DNA of 43,601 nucleotides from a virus. Position 1 is the first letter of the stretch. Each line of letters opens with the position of its first letter. Location of the stretch: positions 1-43,601 of the IMG/VR virus record IMGVR_UViG_3300046168_000030; one strand, given 5' to 3'. The position numbers were made by a program, and so were the translations under genes. This document shows positions 6,975-15,084 of this stretch, piece by piece. The notes below the pieces were generated by a model that was not told the origin of the DNA, did not search any database, and saw nothing but the letters and a program-made list of their open reading frames with translations.

Positions 6975-7215
6975 TAAAATTAATTCAAACATCCTTTGGG
7001 AATGGAAGGGTGATAAGGAATACCAAGAGACCAAGCAGGCCATTATAGATGACCGCAAGCGGTTACAGAAGTTTGCTAACCGTGTAGCCAGCCGCAAACG
7101 GGCCAGCCTCAAGGAACTGGAAGCATGTAAACTATTTCTAAATACCCTTATCGATAATGAGAAATACTTTAAGCAAATCAAAGAGATCCGAGACAAAGCA
7201 AAGCTTGTGTCATAA
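6964..7215 (+). CDS. Hypothetical basic helical protein
   Basis: 83 residues from the ATG at 6964 (MNIDKINSN), overlapping the previous gene by 11 bases; an in-frame start at 6889 lies too far inside that gene. Charged helices (DDRKRLQKFANRVASRKRASLKELEACK) suggest nucleic acid or protein binding. Third gene of the P1 operon. The stop codon lies in a TGTCATA box, the inverted form of the TATGACA box seen upstream of other cassette promoters. Confidence 0.55.
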   Translation: MNIDKINSNILWEWKGDKEYQETKQAIIDDRKRLQKFANRVASRKRASLKELEACKLFLNTLIDNEKYFKQIKEIRDKAKLVS

Positions 7216-7228
7216 ATCTATTTATCAC

Positions 7229-7256
7229 TTGCTTATTGTCTCCCAATATATAAGAT
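7229..7256 (+). promoter_or_regulatory. Cassette promoter P2
   Basis: TTGCTT (7229-7234), 16-bp spacer ATTGTCTCCCAATATA, TAAGAT (7251-7256), then 7 nt to the ATG at 7264. The spacer contains the small dyad TATTG..CAATA. Same family as P1, P3, P4 and P5. Confidence 0.75.
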
Positions 7257-7263
7257 TTATGTC

Positions 7264-7494
7264 ATGACTACTATTTCCGAAATCAACCCACTTGAATGTC
7301 CATATAACTGGAGACTTGATTGGCCAGAGCATATCAGTATCGCTTGCTGCGGCACCGAGACTCCCGTTCAGATCGCAGGCAAGTGGTACATCTACCTCTA
7401 TGACCGTCAAGCAGGCGGCCACAAATACTTCTGCTTCAATGATGACTTGTACATTTCGGACAAGGACTTTGAGGCCAACATCCGACACTTATGA
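7264..7494 (+). CDS. Hypothetical accessory protein, possibly translated leaderless
   Basis: 76 residues, directly behind P2 with no Shine-Dalgarno. Aromatic-rich and probably beta-structured (HISIACCGTETPVQIAGKWYIYLYDRQ is spread over residues 23-49), with several cysteines. No known domain. Its stop overlaps the start of a 30-residue membrane protein (ATGA). Confidence 0.6.
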   Translation: MTTISEINPLECPYNWRLDWPEHISIACCGTETPVQIAGKWYIYLYDRQAGGHKYFCFNDDLYISDKDFEANIRHL

Positions 7495-7583
7495 ACCTAT
7501 ACGATCACCTCATCTTCATCCCAGTGGTTATATCGCTGGCGATATTCTTTTACCAAGGATTCAAAGCATTATTCAACAAATGA
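7491..7583 (+). CDS. 30-residue single-pass membrane peptide
   Basis: MNLYDHLIFIPVVISLAIFF followed by YQGFKALFNK. A hydrophobic span covers residues 7-20, with acidic residues before it and lysines after it. It is linked by ATGA overlaps to both neighbours (7491-7494 and 7580-7583), so translation is likely coupled. Small membrane peptides of this kind can act as host-envelope modulators; the function here is unknown. Confidence 0.55.
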   Translation: MNLYDHLIFIPVVISLAIFFYQGFKALFNK

Positions 7584-7765
7584 AAATTACAATGCCAGAC
7601 ATACCACATTTACCTAACTCTCCAGAAGAGGAAGAGGAATACGCAAAGCAAGAATCTTTTATCCAAAACTGGGAAAGTGAAAATAAAAACAAATGCTTTC
7701 TGGATATGAATTTACCAGAACTCAATAAACTAATAGAAAAGACTAAAGAAGATGACAGAAAATAA
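7580..7765 (+). CDS. Small acidic hypothetical protein
   Basis: 61 residues starting MKITMPDIPH at 7580, coupled to the preceding membrane peptide; a second Met at residue 5 is possible. It is strongly acidic (PEEEEEYAKQE) and Asn/Lys-rich toward the end. The reading frame is open much further upstream, but that stretch overlaps another gene and looks out of frame. No family recognised. Confidence 0.5.
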   Translation: MKITMPDIPHLPNSPEEEEEYAKQESFIQNWESENKNKCFLDMNLPELNKLIEKTKEDDRK

Positions 7766-7943
7766 TTTAAATGAAAAAATAATATTACGGGTATGTTCCA
7801 TACTGGACATCCCGTGCTACCAAGGCCGACAAGAGGAGTTTGTCTTGCGAATATGTGAAGACATTGCCGCAGGTAATTGCGTTGTCATAGATTCTAGGAA
7901 TAAATCAATTTGCTCATTGCATCCCACTAAGCAAGAACTATAG
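7752..7943 (+). CDS. Small hypothetical protein
   Basis: 63 residues, overlapping the previous gene by 14 bases, with AAAGAAG just before the ATG. It contains four cysteines spread over a helical then beta pattern (RVCSILDIPCYQG, RICEDIAAGNC, SICSLH). No family recognised. Last gene of the P2 group. Confidence 0.5.
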   Translation: MTENNLNEKIILRVCSILDIPCYQGRQEEFVLRICEDIAAGNCVVIDSRNKSICSLHPTKQEL

Positions 7944-7952
7944 TGATGGGAC

Positions 7953-8162
7953 ATGACCGAGGAAACCGAAGACAAACCTACACTGGGATGGGGTGGGCCA
8001 AGACCAAATCAAACAGGCCGCCCTCCATTGCCAGACGAACTCAAGCGAGTGCCATTGCGTACCCGTGTTTTACCAGAAACGATTGATTATCTTTCCACAG
8101 ATGAACAAGGCATGGGCAAGGCCATCGACAAACTTGTCCGACTACGCAAGCGAAAAAAATGA
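7953..8162 (+). CDS. Ribbon-helix-helix-like small DNA-binding protein
   Basis: 69 residues. The N-terminus is a GRPPLPDELKR linker common in phage and plasmid RHH-type proteins. RVPLRTRVLPETIDYLSTD then fits a beta strand plus helix, and GKAIDKLVRLRKRKK the second helix. The family binds DNA as dimers, usually as a repressor of its own operon. It precedes the promoter and dyad at 8164-8192, so control of the late structural operon is possible. Assigned by sequence style only. Confidence 0.5.
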   Translation: MTEETEDKPTLGWGGPRPNQTGRPPLPDELKRVPLRTRVLPETIDYLSTDEQGMGKAIDKLVRLRKRKK

Positions 8163-8163
8163 G

Positions 8164-8192
8164 TTGACGGGTTAACCGTCTGACACTATTTC
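8164..8192 (+). promoter_or_regulatory. Promoter with dyad operator before the structural operon
   Basis: TTGACG (8164-8169), 17-bp spacer, TATTTC (8187-8192). The inverted repeat GACGG-GTTAA-CCGTC (8166-8180) covers the -35 and spacer and contains GTTAAC, which also appears in the dyads at 12926 and 40141. No ribosome binding site follows, and the ATG at 8198 is close to the expected transcription start. Confidence 0.5.
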
Positions 8193-8197
8193 CTGCA

Positions 8198-8401
8198 ATG
8201 GCAGGAATATATGAACCTAAAACAGCCTTATTGAGGCGAAGGGAGGTCATGGATTGGTTGGGACTTGCGGACCATGAAATGACTAACCTCATTAAGAATG
8301 GTGTAATTAAGCCCAAGTACTTTCGTGAAGGTGCAAGGGCTTTTTTCGTAAAACGAGAGATTGAGAAAACCATGTTGGAACCAGCGGAGGTGCCAGCATG
8401 A
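8198..8401 (+). CDS. Small HTH protein (excisionase/MerR-like)
   Basis: 67 residues. LLRRREVMDWLGLADHEMTN is a helix-turn-helix, followed by a wing-like stretch (KPKYFREGARAFFVKREIE). This is the usual layout of excisionase-like domains, which bind DNA as architectural factors or regulators. It is coupled by ATGA overlap to the portal gene. It may be a transcription regulator or a packaging accessory; in this position it is less likely to be a true Xis, because it is far from attP. Confidence 0.55.
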   Translation: MAGIYEPKTALLRRREVMDWLGLADHEMTNLIKNGVIKPKYFREGARAFFVKREIEKTMLEPAEVPA

Positions 8402-10527
8402 GATATCAATATGATTCTGAAAAGAATAAGGCCCAGAATGAGCCAGATGTTGCTCAGTTACAATCTGAGCTTACCGACATCTTGGAGGATGCTGGCCGAA
8501 ATCTTCGCAGGCGAGATGACTTTGATGATGTCCGCTATGCTCGCTGGGAAGGTCAGTCACCAGATGATGGCCGCAAGCATGAAGAATACTTAGGGCATAA
8601 GCCTACACCATGGGAAGGTGCCAGCGATATTCATATGCGATTGGCCGACAGGTTAATCAATGAGCATGTGCATATGGCACTGGAGAGTTTTTTCCGTGCA
8701 AATATGTCAGTCTCTGGAATAGAGACAAGTGATCAGAAAAAGGCAGCCTACTGGAGAGATTGCTTGGCTTATTTCTTGGAGCAAAGGATGCTGCCAGAAC
8801 TTCGCAGGGAAGTAGAGATCCTTGCACAGGAAATGTTTTCTGGATCTCCTGCAATTGGAATCTTGGGTGTTTATTGGCAGCAGGAAACCATCATGCGGAT
8901 GAAAAAGTTTACCGTACAAGATGTTGTACAGATGGTTGCCGAGCAAGGTGGAGATGAACAGGCTGCCCAGCAAATTTTAGCAATCTTGCAAGATCCAGAT
9001 ATGGAGCAGGATGCTATGGGTTTGCTTATGCAGCACTTTGCTGGAGTTAAAGAAAAAGTATTATCTAAAGCATTAGAAGAGTTTAGGGCTACAGGTTCAA
9101 TGGAGGTGCCTACACCAACTATTCATGAAAACCGTCCGAGATTCGTTGCCCACCGTCTTTACGAAGATGTTTTTGTCGATGCAAACTGCACCGAGTTAGA
9201 TCGAGCTAGAGTGATTATGCGTAGGGAGTGGCTAAGTGAAACTGAGCTACGGGATAAGATTTTGTCGGAAGGATTTGATGAGGAATTTGTTGAGCAGGTT
9301 CTGGAAAAATCGGAAGGCCAGTCTGGGGTAGCAGAATACGATTACCGAAACCCCATTCAGCTTGGAGTCCATACAATGGGCAAGGGTGTAGAAGGTGACT
9401 TCAATGACCTTTATGAAATCTTTTATGCTTACCATAGGGTCTATGATGAAGATACAAATGTTCCTGCCATCTACTGCACTGCATTTTCGTCACATGTTCC
9501 AGACCTCTATGGTAAGCATGAGATTTTAAAATATGGCCACAATCAAATGCCGTTTGTCCTGTTTGCACGGGAGCGTTTATCACGGTCCATATTTGATTCT
9601 AGAGGAATCTCTGAACTGGTTGCTACTAATCAATATGAAGCAAAGGTGCAAAGAGATCTCAGAAATGATGCAAGCCAGATTGGTGTCATTCCTCCCTTAT
9701 TGGTAAATGCCAGACGGGGAGGCTTAAACCTGCTAGTGGCTCCTGCATCACAGATCACCATATCTCGCCCAGATGATGTCGGCTGGCTCCAACCGCCCCC
9801 TCTTTCGCAAAGCTCAATGGAGGCCGAGCAGGCTGCCATACTGGATGCGGAAAGGTACTTTGGTAACCCAGAGAAGCCAGAGGCACGGCAATTGTATCAG
9901 CAATGCATGGTGAACCGTTGGCTGGATTCTTGGCGAGAAGCATTCTCACAAGCATTATCTTTGTGCCAGCAATACTTGGACCCATCTTTTGTTGCCAGAA
10001 TTACTGGCGGTCCAGTTGAAGAGATTGCCATGAAACAAGAAGATATCGAGGGCAGGTTTGATCTATCCCTAAGGTTCTCAGTTGATACTTTGAATCCAGA
10101 GTTCATGGAAAAGAAACTGGATGCGGTTACTAAGCTTACTCAGTTCGATGTCACTGGTGCCTTAGATAGAAATAAGCTGCTTGAGATTATTGCAGAATCA
10201 ATTGATCCAATGTTGGCAAAGCAGGTCATTATGGACAAGCAAACTGCTGCTCAGAAAGAAATTGATGATGAGCAAAATAGCTGGGTCAAGATTATGAACG
10301 AAATTGAACCTCAACCAAAAGAGGGAGTAAACTTCCAGCTTCGTTCGCAGACCGCCCAGCAGATTATGCAGCAATCACAGGAGTTTCAAAAGAAAGCATC
10401 CGAGAGTCCGCTTGTAAAACAACTGGCCGACAATCGTATGAAATATCTTCAATTCGGCATTCAGCAACAAGAGAATGCACAGATTGGCCGAGTGGGTGTT
10501 AAACCAGTAATAGGGGGAGGTTACTAA
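8398..10527 (+). CDS. Portal protein
   Basis: 709 residues, the expected size for portals of short-tailed phages. Helical N-terminus (SELTDILEDAGRNLRRRDD), a YLGHKPTPWEGASDIHMRLADRLI segment typical of this portal group, a beta-rich wing with a DVFVDANCTELDRARVIMRREW stretch, and a long helical, Gln-rich C-terminus for the barrel. The portal forms the dodecameric channel through which DNA is packaged and ejected. It follows the HTH gene with a 4-base overlap and is itself followed by small head genes and the scaffold. Confidence 0.88.
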   Translation: MRYQYDSEKNKAQNEPDVAQLQSELTDILEDAGRNLRRRDDFDDVRYARWEGQSPDDGRKHEEYLGHKPTPWEGASDIHMRLADRLINEHVHMALESFFRANMSVSGIETSDQKKAAYWRDCLAYFLEQRMLPELRREVEILAQEMFSGSPAIGILGVYWQQETIMRMKKFTVQDVVQMVAEQGGDEQAAQQILAILQDPDMEQDAMGLLMQHFAGVKEKVLSKALEEFRATGSMEVPTPTIHENRPRFVAHRLYEDVFVDANCTELDRARVIMRREWLSETELRDKILSEGFDEEFVEQVLEKSEGQSGVAEYDYRNPIQLGVHTMGKGVEGDFNDLYEIFYAYHRVYDEDTNVPAIYCTAFSSHVPDLYGKHEILKYGHNQMPFVLFARERLSRSIFDSRGISELVATNQYEAKVQRDLRNDASQIGVIPPLLVNARRGGLNLLVAPASQITISRPDDVGWLQPPPLSQSSMEAEQAAILDAERYFGNPEKPEARQLYQQCMVNRWLDSWREAFSQALSLCQQYLDPSFVARITGGPVEEIAMKQEDIEGRFDLSLRFSVDTLNPEFMEKKLDAVTKLTQFDVTGALDRNKLLEIIAESIDPMLAKQVIMDKQTAAQKEIDDEQNSWVKIMNEIEPQPKEGVNFQLRSQTAQQIMQQSQEFQKKASESPLVKQLADNRMKYLQFGIQQQENAQIGRVGVKPVIGGGY

Positions 10528-10793
10528 TGTTTTGTTTCTGCAAAAAGAAAAAAGCAACGATAGTAAAATATCCAGAACCCATGAGTGCAGATCGAGTTGA
10601 AAAAGTGTTTGCCGAGCAGGGCAGGGACTCAATGTTGTGGCAGGCATTAGATTCAGTCTTAGACAACATGCTGCTCGATGCAGTTAATGATGTATCGGAC
10701 CCAAAAAATGATGTCACTAAATTCGCTCATGCGGCTGGCCGAGTGGATGCCATATCTGGAATTAAATCACGAATTGAAGAATATAAAAAATGA
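10527..10793 (+). CDS. Small hypothetical head-region protein
   Basis: 88 residues, with a strong GGGGGAGG site before the ATG. The N-terminus is short and basic (MFCFCKKKKATIVKYPEP), followed by an acidic helical body. Often such genes right after the portal encode head completion or assembly factors, but no family is recognised here. It overlaps the next gene by 4 bases. Confidence 0.6.
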   Translation: MFCFCKKKKATIVKYPEPMSADRVEKVFAEQGRDSMLWQALDSVLDNMLLDAVNDVSDPKNDVTKFAHAAGRVDAISGIKSRIEEYKK

Positions 10794-11563
10794 ATACAGA
10801 CAAATTTAAATTACTCACTGCACATTATGAATCTGCATGTAAAAGCACAGATTTTTTAAAAGATTATTGGAATAAGGTAAGTGGCATTTATGTAAATGCT
10901 GGCTACTCTGTTTTCCAAGCTGGATTGCTATCGAATAATTTTGATGATCATTTGGATCTTCAGTTTGCTAGAAGAAAAATAAATCCAAGCAGAAAAAATA
11001 TTCTCGATGCAGGCTGCGGAATTGGAACCTCTTTGAAGCACATGGCCGCCAAAAGGCCAGATGCCAGTTTCGCAGGATTAAACATATCTGACTCTCAGAT
11101 TAAAGAAGCAAACAAAGATCTGCCTAAGAATGTTGAAATCGGTGAAGGTAGTTACGACAACATGCCATTTGAGAATGATACATTTGACTTAGCAATCTTT
11201 GACCAGTCAATTGGATACCGTCCGTTAATTGATACTTACTCAGAAGTAAGCAGAGTTTTGAAAAACGGTGGAAAAGCAATCGTTAGCGACATGTGTCAGA
11301 TTGATGATCCAGACCCAGAGTATTCTATGCAAATAAGATCCCTGCAACAGAACTGGTATTACATGTGTTACCCAGTAGAATACCATCTGGCTGCGGCCCG
11401 TGCAGTGGGCTTAAAACCAACCTATTTACTAGATAACATGAATGTGCTGCTCGATTACTCAAAGTGGCAGGATTTGGTAAATGATAAGCTGCATGAGTTT
11501 CACGGGAATTGCCCGTATGCACCTATCAAGGTTTCTGAATTTCATTTTGAAAAAAATGCCTAA
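10790..11563 (+). CDS. Class I SAM-dependent methyltransferase
   Basis: 257 residues. Motif I ILDAGCGIG (71-79) is the glycine-rich SAM loop; the acidic/polar residue after strand 2 lies in FAGLNIS (95-100). ISDSQIKEANK and MPFENDTFDLAI (about 125-136) are the UbiE/sterol-methyltransferase-like later motifs, then EVSRVLKNGGKAIV. This is the methyltransferase-11/25 type that usually acts on small molecules, lipids or proteins rather than DNA, since no DNA-specific NPPY/PC motif exists. Its place between portal and scaffold genes is unusual. Substrate unknown. Confidence 0.8.
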   Translation: MNTDKFKLLTAHYESACKSTDFLKDYWNKVSGIYVNAGYSVFQAGLLSNNFDDHLDLQFARRKINPSRKNILDAGCGIGTSLKHMAAKRPDASFAGLNISDSQIKEANKDLPKNVEIGEGSYDNMPFENDTFDLAIFDQSIGYRPLIDTYSEVSRVLKNGGKAIVSDMCQIDDPDPEYSMQIRSLQQNWYYMCYPVEYHLAAARAVGLKPTYLLDNMNVLLDYSKWQDLVNDKLHEFHGNCPYAPIKVSEFHFEKNA

Positions 11564-11771
11564 GAAAAAGAAAAAGGTTAACGAGACTCCAGAGCAGAAA
11601 GTCAAAAATGCTCACCGTGCATTCTTGGAATACTGGGTCGAGGAGTCAGATATTGACGAAAACCGAATCGCAGAAATTGCCCGTGAAGACACTAACGAGT
11701 GGCTTGAGGAATATGTGGTAGATTTTGAATGCGATATAGATCTGGAGGATGATGACGATGCCGAGGACTAA
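11556..11771 (+). CDS. Small protein with basic start and acidic tail
   Basis: 71 residues from the ATG at 11556 (MPKKKKKVNETPEQ), overlapping the methyltransferase end by 8 bases. The first residues are lysine-rich, the C-terminal half strongly acidic (DFECDIDLEDDDDAED). The charge-split design suggests a head decoration or assembly factor. No family recognised. Confidence 0.6.
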   Translation: MPKKKKKVNETPEQKVKNAHRAFLEYWVEESDIDENRIAEIAREDTNEWLEEYVVDFECDIDLEDDDDAED

Positions 11772-11874
11772 GAAGAAGAGAGGTGCGGACGGTAAAGCCT
11801 GCTGGAAAGGATACCGATTTGCAGGGACCAAAAAGGGAAAAGACAAGTGCGTAAAAGTTAGAAAGAAAAGATAA
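11758..11874 (+). CDS. Tiny basic protein with paired cysteines
   Basis: 38 residues: MPRTKKKRGADGKACWKGY followed by RFAGTKKGKDKCVKVRKKR. Overlaps the previous gene by 14 bases and the next by one (TAATG). Two cysteines 16 apart in a basic context, with the CWKGYRxAGTKKGKDKC pattern seen in small phage-encoded proteins, suggest a compact nucleic-acid-binding or virion peptide. Function unknown. Confidence 0.6.
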   Translation: MPRTKKKRGADGKACWKGYRFAGTKKGKDKCVKVRKKR

Positions 11875-11939
11875 TGCCTTACACAAGAAAAAAGAAAGTT
11901 AAGAAAGCAACTACTAAGGGTAAAAGAAAAGGCTGCTAG
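11874..11939 (+). CDS. 21-residue basic peptide
   Basis: MPYTRKKKVKKATTKGKRKG followed by C, then stop. It starts on the last base of the preceding stop (TAATG), and its stop shares a base with the GTG of the next gene (TAGTG). More than half the residues are Lys, Arg or Thr. It could be a virion DNA-condensing peptide or a coupling peptide. Too short for any family call. Confidence 0.45.
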   Translation: MPYTRKKKVKKATTKGKRKGC

Positions 11940-12655
11940 TGAAGTCTTTTGTTTTCGCGAGTGATCTGCATGGAGACATGCAAGATCCAGATGCGGTTGC
12001 GGCCCTCTATAAATTCACAGAGGAGTTTAAGCCAGATGTTCGAATATTCGGAGGTGACCTATTTGATTTCTCTCCATTGATGAGGGGAGCAGATCCAGCA
12101 GAAAAAAATGCCAGCATGGAGGCCGATGTTGAAGCAGGTATGGAGTTTCTCAATAATTGGGAACCTCACTATTTCCTTCTTGGCAACCATGATGACAGGT
12201 TGTGGCAAACGGCAGAAAAGCATTCTGTCGGAATCGTACGGGATACCGCGCGTTCTGGAATCAAGGATATCACTGGCAAATGCAAAAAGTTAAAATGCAA
12301 GATGCTACCTTACAATGTGGACAAGGGTGTTCTTGAACTAGGGATAATGACATTCGTTCATGGCTACTTTCACGGTGCCGTTTCCGCTTGCAAGCAACAT
12401 GCACTGACTTTCGCAAAGCAGGGTGGATGTTGTGTTCATGGTCATATTCATTCAATTCAAATGTTTACAATTCCAAGGCACAAGGGAGGGGCAGCGTATT
12501 CGGCTGGCTGCCTTACGCAAACAGAAATGGGATGGAACCGTGCAAAGGTAAATCGATTGGCCCATGAGACAGGCTGGGTTTACGGTTATTACTCAAACAA
12601 AAGTTGGCAGGTCTATGTAGCCAAAAAATTTGATGGAGAATATATATGGCAATAA
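11939..12655 (+). CDS. Calcineurin-like metallophosphoesterase
   Basis: 238 residues, GTG start. All metal-binding motifs are present: D9-x-H11 (SDLHGD), GD..D (G39-D40...D43), GNHD (82-85), H141 in FVHG, and GHIH (168-171). These bind two metal ions in enzymes that hydrolyse phosphomonoesters or diesters, including nucleases and nucleotide phosphatases. The short length lacks extra domains. Its place in the head gene cluster is odd; it may process DNA ends, signalling nucleotides or RNA. Substrate cannot be told from sequence. Confidence 0.85.
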   Translation: MKSFVFASDLHGDMQDPDAVAALYKFTEEFKPDVRIFGGDLFDFSPLMRGADPAEKNASMEADVEAGMEFLNNWEPHYFLLGNHDDRLWQTAEKHSVGIVRDTARSGIKDITGKCKKLKCKMLPYNVDKGVLELGIMTFVHGYFHGAVSACKQHALTFAKQGGCCVHGHIHSIQMFTIPRHKGGAAYSAGCLTQTEMGWNRAKVNRLAHETGWVYGYYSNKSWQVYVAKKFDGEYIWQ

Positions 12656-12885
12656 ATTGGGCTAAGAAATTAGAGCAGGTAAAGACTGTAAACGAGAATA
12701 AACCAAAGGGTGATGACTGGTTCACAACAAGAGACTTTCGTAAGGAAACTGGATTCGGAATCACTAGATGCCATCAGTTGCTAAAGGAACTGATTAAGAG
12801 TGGTAAGCTAGAAGTTTATAAAGGATCAAAGTGGAATGAGGAGCAAAAGCAACTAACCAGAAGCATCTGGTATAGGTTCCTTTGA
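12646..12885 (+). CDS. Winged-HTH-like small protein
   Basis: 79 residues, overlapping the phosphoesterase by 10 bases. DDWFTTRDFRKETGFGITRC followed by HQLLKELIKSGKLEVYKG resembles a winged helix: helix, turn, recognition helix (ITRCHQLLKELI), then a beta wing. It is followed directly by the regulatory gap before the scaffold gene and may bind there. Homology is inferred from pattern. Confidence 0.55.
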   Translation: MAINWAKKLEQVKTVNENKPKGDDWFTTRDFRKETGFGITRCHQLLKELIKSGKLEVYKGSKWNEEQKQLTRSIWYRFL

Positions 12886-12918
12886 TGCAACTCCATGCAC
12901 TTAGGAAATGCCTCTTGG

Positions 12919-12979
12919 CAAATTGTTAACTGAGCGTTCAGTTTAGATTAACATTTAACCCGTCCGTTGCGGTCCAACG
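12919..12979. promoter_or_regulatory. Regulatory dyads upstream of scaffold and capsid genes
   Basis: AAATTGTTAAC begins at 12920, and a near-inverted partner GATTAACATTTA lies at 12946-12957. Between them is a perfect hairpin AACTGA-GCGT-TCAGTT (12928-12943). A second dyad CGTTG-CGGTC-CAACG follows at 12965-12979. The 11-mer AAATTGTTAAC recurs at 40134, where its inverted partner is perfect. This looks like an operator or activator site for the capsid operon; no clean -10 box is seen. Confidence 0.55.
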
Positions 12980-13012
12980 AGTAAGTATTCCACCGTCAGA
13001 GAATTTAAACCT

Positions 13013-13987
13013 ATGGCAGATTCAACAGGGGTCGCTCCCGTACAAGCAGAAGAAAATCAAGTAAAAGAAGATTCTGGACTAGTCAGTTTCGGAGATATTG
13101 CCGAGGCCGCTGGAGTAGAGTCATCGTTCTTTGAGAGTGCATCACCAGAACCAGAGGAACCAACTGAAGTTGAGGAGACTGAAGAGGTAGAAGAGATAGA
13201 GGATACTGAGGAACCTCAAGCCGCTGAGCTTTCAGAGGTAGAGGAGCCACAGGAGCCGCCAGCAGAGGAATCTGATGGAGTCAAAAAACGCATTGGTAAA
13301 TTAATCGAAGCTAGGAATAAAGCCGAAGCTGAGACTGAGGGACTAAAGGCAAAGATTGCAGAACTTGAATCATCGTCTGATTCGCAGCCTGCTCCAGACC
13401 CAAAAGGAATGGATAGGTTTGAGGGAATTAAGGATCACAAGGAACTGCAAGCCAGAGAAACAGAAGCCGAGCATTTGCGTGAATGGTTATTGGAAAATCC
13501 AGATGGAGGAGAATACACCGACATTACTGGAGCAGAGCATGATGTTGATTATGAGCAGGCAAGAAAGCTTATGGTTGAGACTGATCGTGATCTTAGAAAA
13601 AACATTCCACTAGCAGCACAAAGACTACAACAGAGAGAAAAAAACAGGCAGGCGGCCATGCAAACATTTGATTGGATGAAAGATAAATCCAGTCAAGAAA
13701 TGCAAGAGGTCCAGCAGGTACTTAATTCAAATCAATTTATTAAGGATTACTACGAAAGAGATCCATATGGAGTTCTTACCGTAGCTTACGCAATTGAAGG
13801 AATTAAAGCAATCAATGCAAAGAAATCTCATCAAACGACTAAACAGGCAGTAGCACCAAAGGCACCAGTGCCTTCCCGTGCGACATCTGTAACTCGTAAG
13901 AAAACTACCAACAAAAAGTCACTCCTACAACAAGCAGCTTCTGGGCAGGTAGAGGATGCCTCCGCATACATCGAATCATTGTTATAA
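13013..13987 (+). CDS. Scaffolding / head assembly protein
   Basis: 324 residues immediately before the major capsid gene. The N-terminal third is extremely acidic (a Glu/Pro-rich stretch over residues about 40-90), followed by coiled-coil helices (KKRIGKLIEARNKAEAETEG) and a basic C-terminus (VTRKKTTNKKS). This charge layout, length and position are typical of phage scaffolding proteins, whose C-terminus contacts the capsid shell and which leave before DNA packaging. No protease domain is visible. Confidence 0.8.
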   Translation: MADSTGVAPVQAEENQVKEDSGLVSFGDIAEAAGVESSFFESASPEPEEPTEVEETEEVEEIEDTEEPQAAELSEVEEPQEPPAEESDGVKKRIGKLIEARNKAEAETEGLKAKIAELESSSDSQPAPDPKGMDRFEGIKDHKELQARETEAEHLREWLLENPDGGEYTDITGAEHDVDYEQARKLMVETDRDLRKNIPLAAQRLQQREKNRQAAMQTFDWMKDKSSQEMQEVQQVLNSNQFIKDYYERDPYGVLTVAYAIEGIKAINAKKSHQTTKQAVAPKAPVPSRATSVTRKKTTNKKSLLQQAASGQVEDASAYIESLL

Positions 13988-14008
13988 AATTATAGGAGAA
14001 AAATTATC

Positions 14009-15058
14009 ATGGCTGGAATAGTAGAAAGAGATCAATCACTTAAACGGGAGTCACTCGCTGACCTCATGACCATCGTAGACAGAAAGTCCTGTCCTTTCAT
14101 GAGTGCGGTTAAAAAAGGTGCTGCACCAAAAAATTCATTTGTTGAATGGCCGCTTGACAAGCATAAAGACAACTTAGTCCGCACTGCAACATACACATCT
14201 GGAGTTAGCGACAATCTTCCAATTGACGGTGAAGATATTAGCGCAAGCGATTTTGAAAATTATGATGATCGCACTAAGTGTTCAGTGTATCTTCAGTATG
14301 CTCGCAGAGTGCCTAAAGTCTCTCGTTTAGCTAACATGACTTCCGATATCGCTGGAGTCGGTTACAAAAAAGAGATGGCAAACAGTATCGCTAAAGCACT
14401 CGTAAGTGCAAAACGAGATATTGAAGCGACTCTATGTTCATCACAGGAAACTGCACAGGAAACTTCCAATTCACCATATCAGACCCGTGGTCTTGGTAAG
14501 TGGATTAATTCTTCTGCACAAGCAACTCTTCCAGTACCTTCGGACTTCCGCACTCCTGCTGGATCAATCAAAACTGTTGGTGCTGCTGCTGCACAGGAAG
14601 AAGATCTTCGTGACATCCTTCAAAGCATCTATGAGCAAACTGGTGAGTCCGACAAAACCTTTTATGGTCTTTGCGGTACGCAAGTTAAGAAAACCATTTC
14701 TAACTTCACCTTGTTTACACCTCGTACAAACAACCTTGTCGTTTCTAACAGAGATACTGACGAAGGTCGTTTGAGTGCTGCGGTTGATATCATAGACAGC
14801 GACTTCGGTACAATCACGCTTAACCTGTCAAGTTTTCTTGAGCAGGATGCAAGAACTTCTAGTGCATATGATGCCAGTGAGGGACAAAACACATTGTTCA
14901 TTCTTAATATGGCCCAGCTTGAAGTAGCATTCGCTGAAGAGACTAGCGTTCGTGAACTGCCAGACTTAGGGGGTGGACCTCGTTCGATTATCGAATCTGT
15001 ATTTTCCTTGAAATCCTACTCTGGTGGGTTGGATCACGGTAAATACAAATTAAGCTAA
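14009..15058 (+). CDS. Major capsid protein, SU10-type (HK97-fold)
   Basis: 349 residues, preceded by AGGAG 11 nt before the ATG. The pattern SLADLMTIVDRKSCPFMSAV at the N-terminus, the NLPIDGEDISASDFENY and CSVYLQYARRVPKVSRLA segments, and a late RELPDLGGGPRSIIESVFSL match the DUF5309/SU10 major capsid family as I remember it. This is an HK97-fold shell protein found in podo- and siphovirus-like phages. No N-terminal delta domain is obvious, which fits the separate scaffold gene. Confidence 0.8.
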   Translation: MAGIVERDQSLKRESLADLMTIVDRKSCPFMSAVKKGAAPKNSFVEWPLDKHKDNLVRTATYTSGVSDNLPIDGEDISASDFENYDDRTKCSVYLQYARRVPKVSRLANMTSDIAGVGYKKEMANSIAKALVSAKRDIEATLCSSQETAQETSNSPYQTRGLGKWINSSAQATLPVPSDFRTPAGSIKTVGAAAAQEEDLRDILQSIYEQTGESDKTFYGLCGTQVKKTISNFTLFTPRTNNLVVSNRDTDEGRLSAAVDIIDSDFGTITLNLSSFLEQDARTSSAYDASEGQNTLFILNMAQLEVAFAEETSVRELPDLGGGPRSIIESVFSLKSYSGGLDHGKYKLS

Positions 15059-15084
15059 TTTAGTTTCATTCATTCGGTCTAGCA

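Noticed and set aside
7292-7580. N-terminal extension of the 7580-7765 gene
   Set aside because: It overlaps the gene at 7264-7494 and the 30-residue membrane peptide in another frame; Ser/Thr-rich shadow composition. The coupled start at 7580 fits better.
8198-8401. True excisionase of the integrase system
   Set aside because: It has an excisionase-like HTH, but sits 31 kb (13 kb around the circle) from attP and is coupled to the portal gene, so a regulatory or structural-operon role is more likely.
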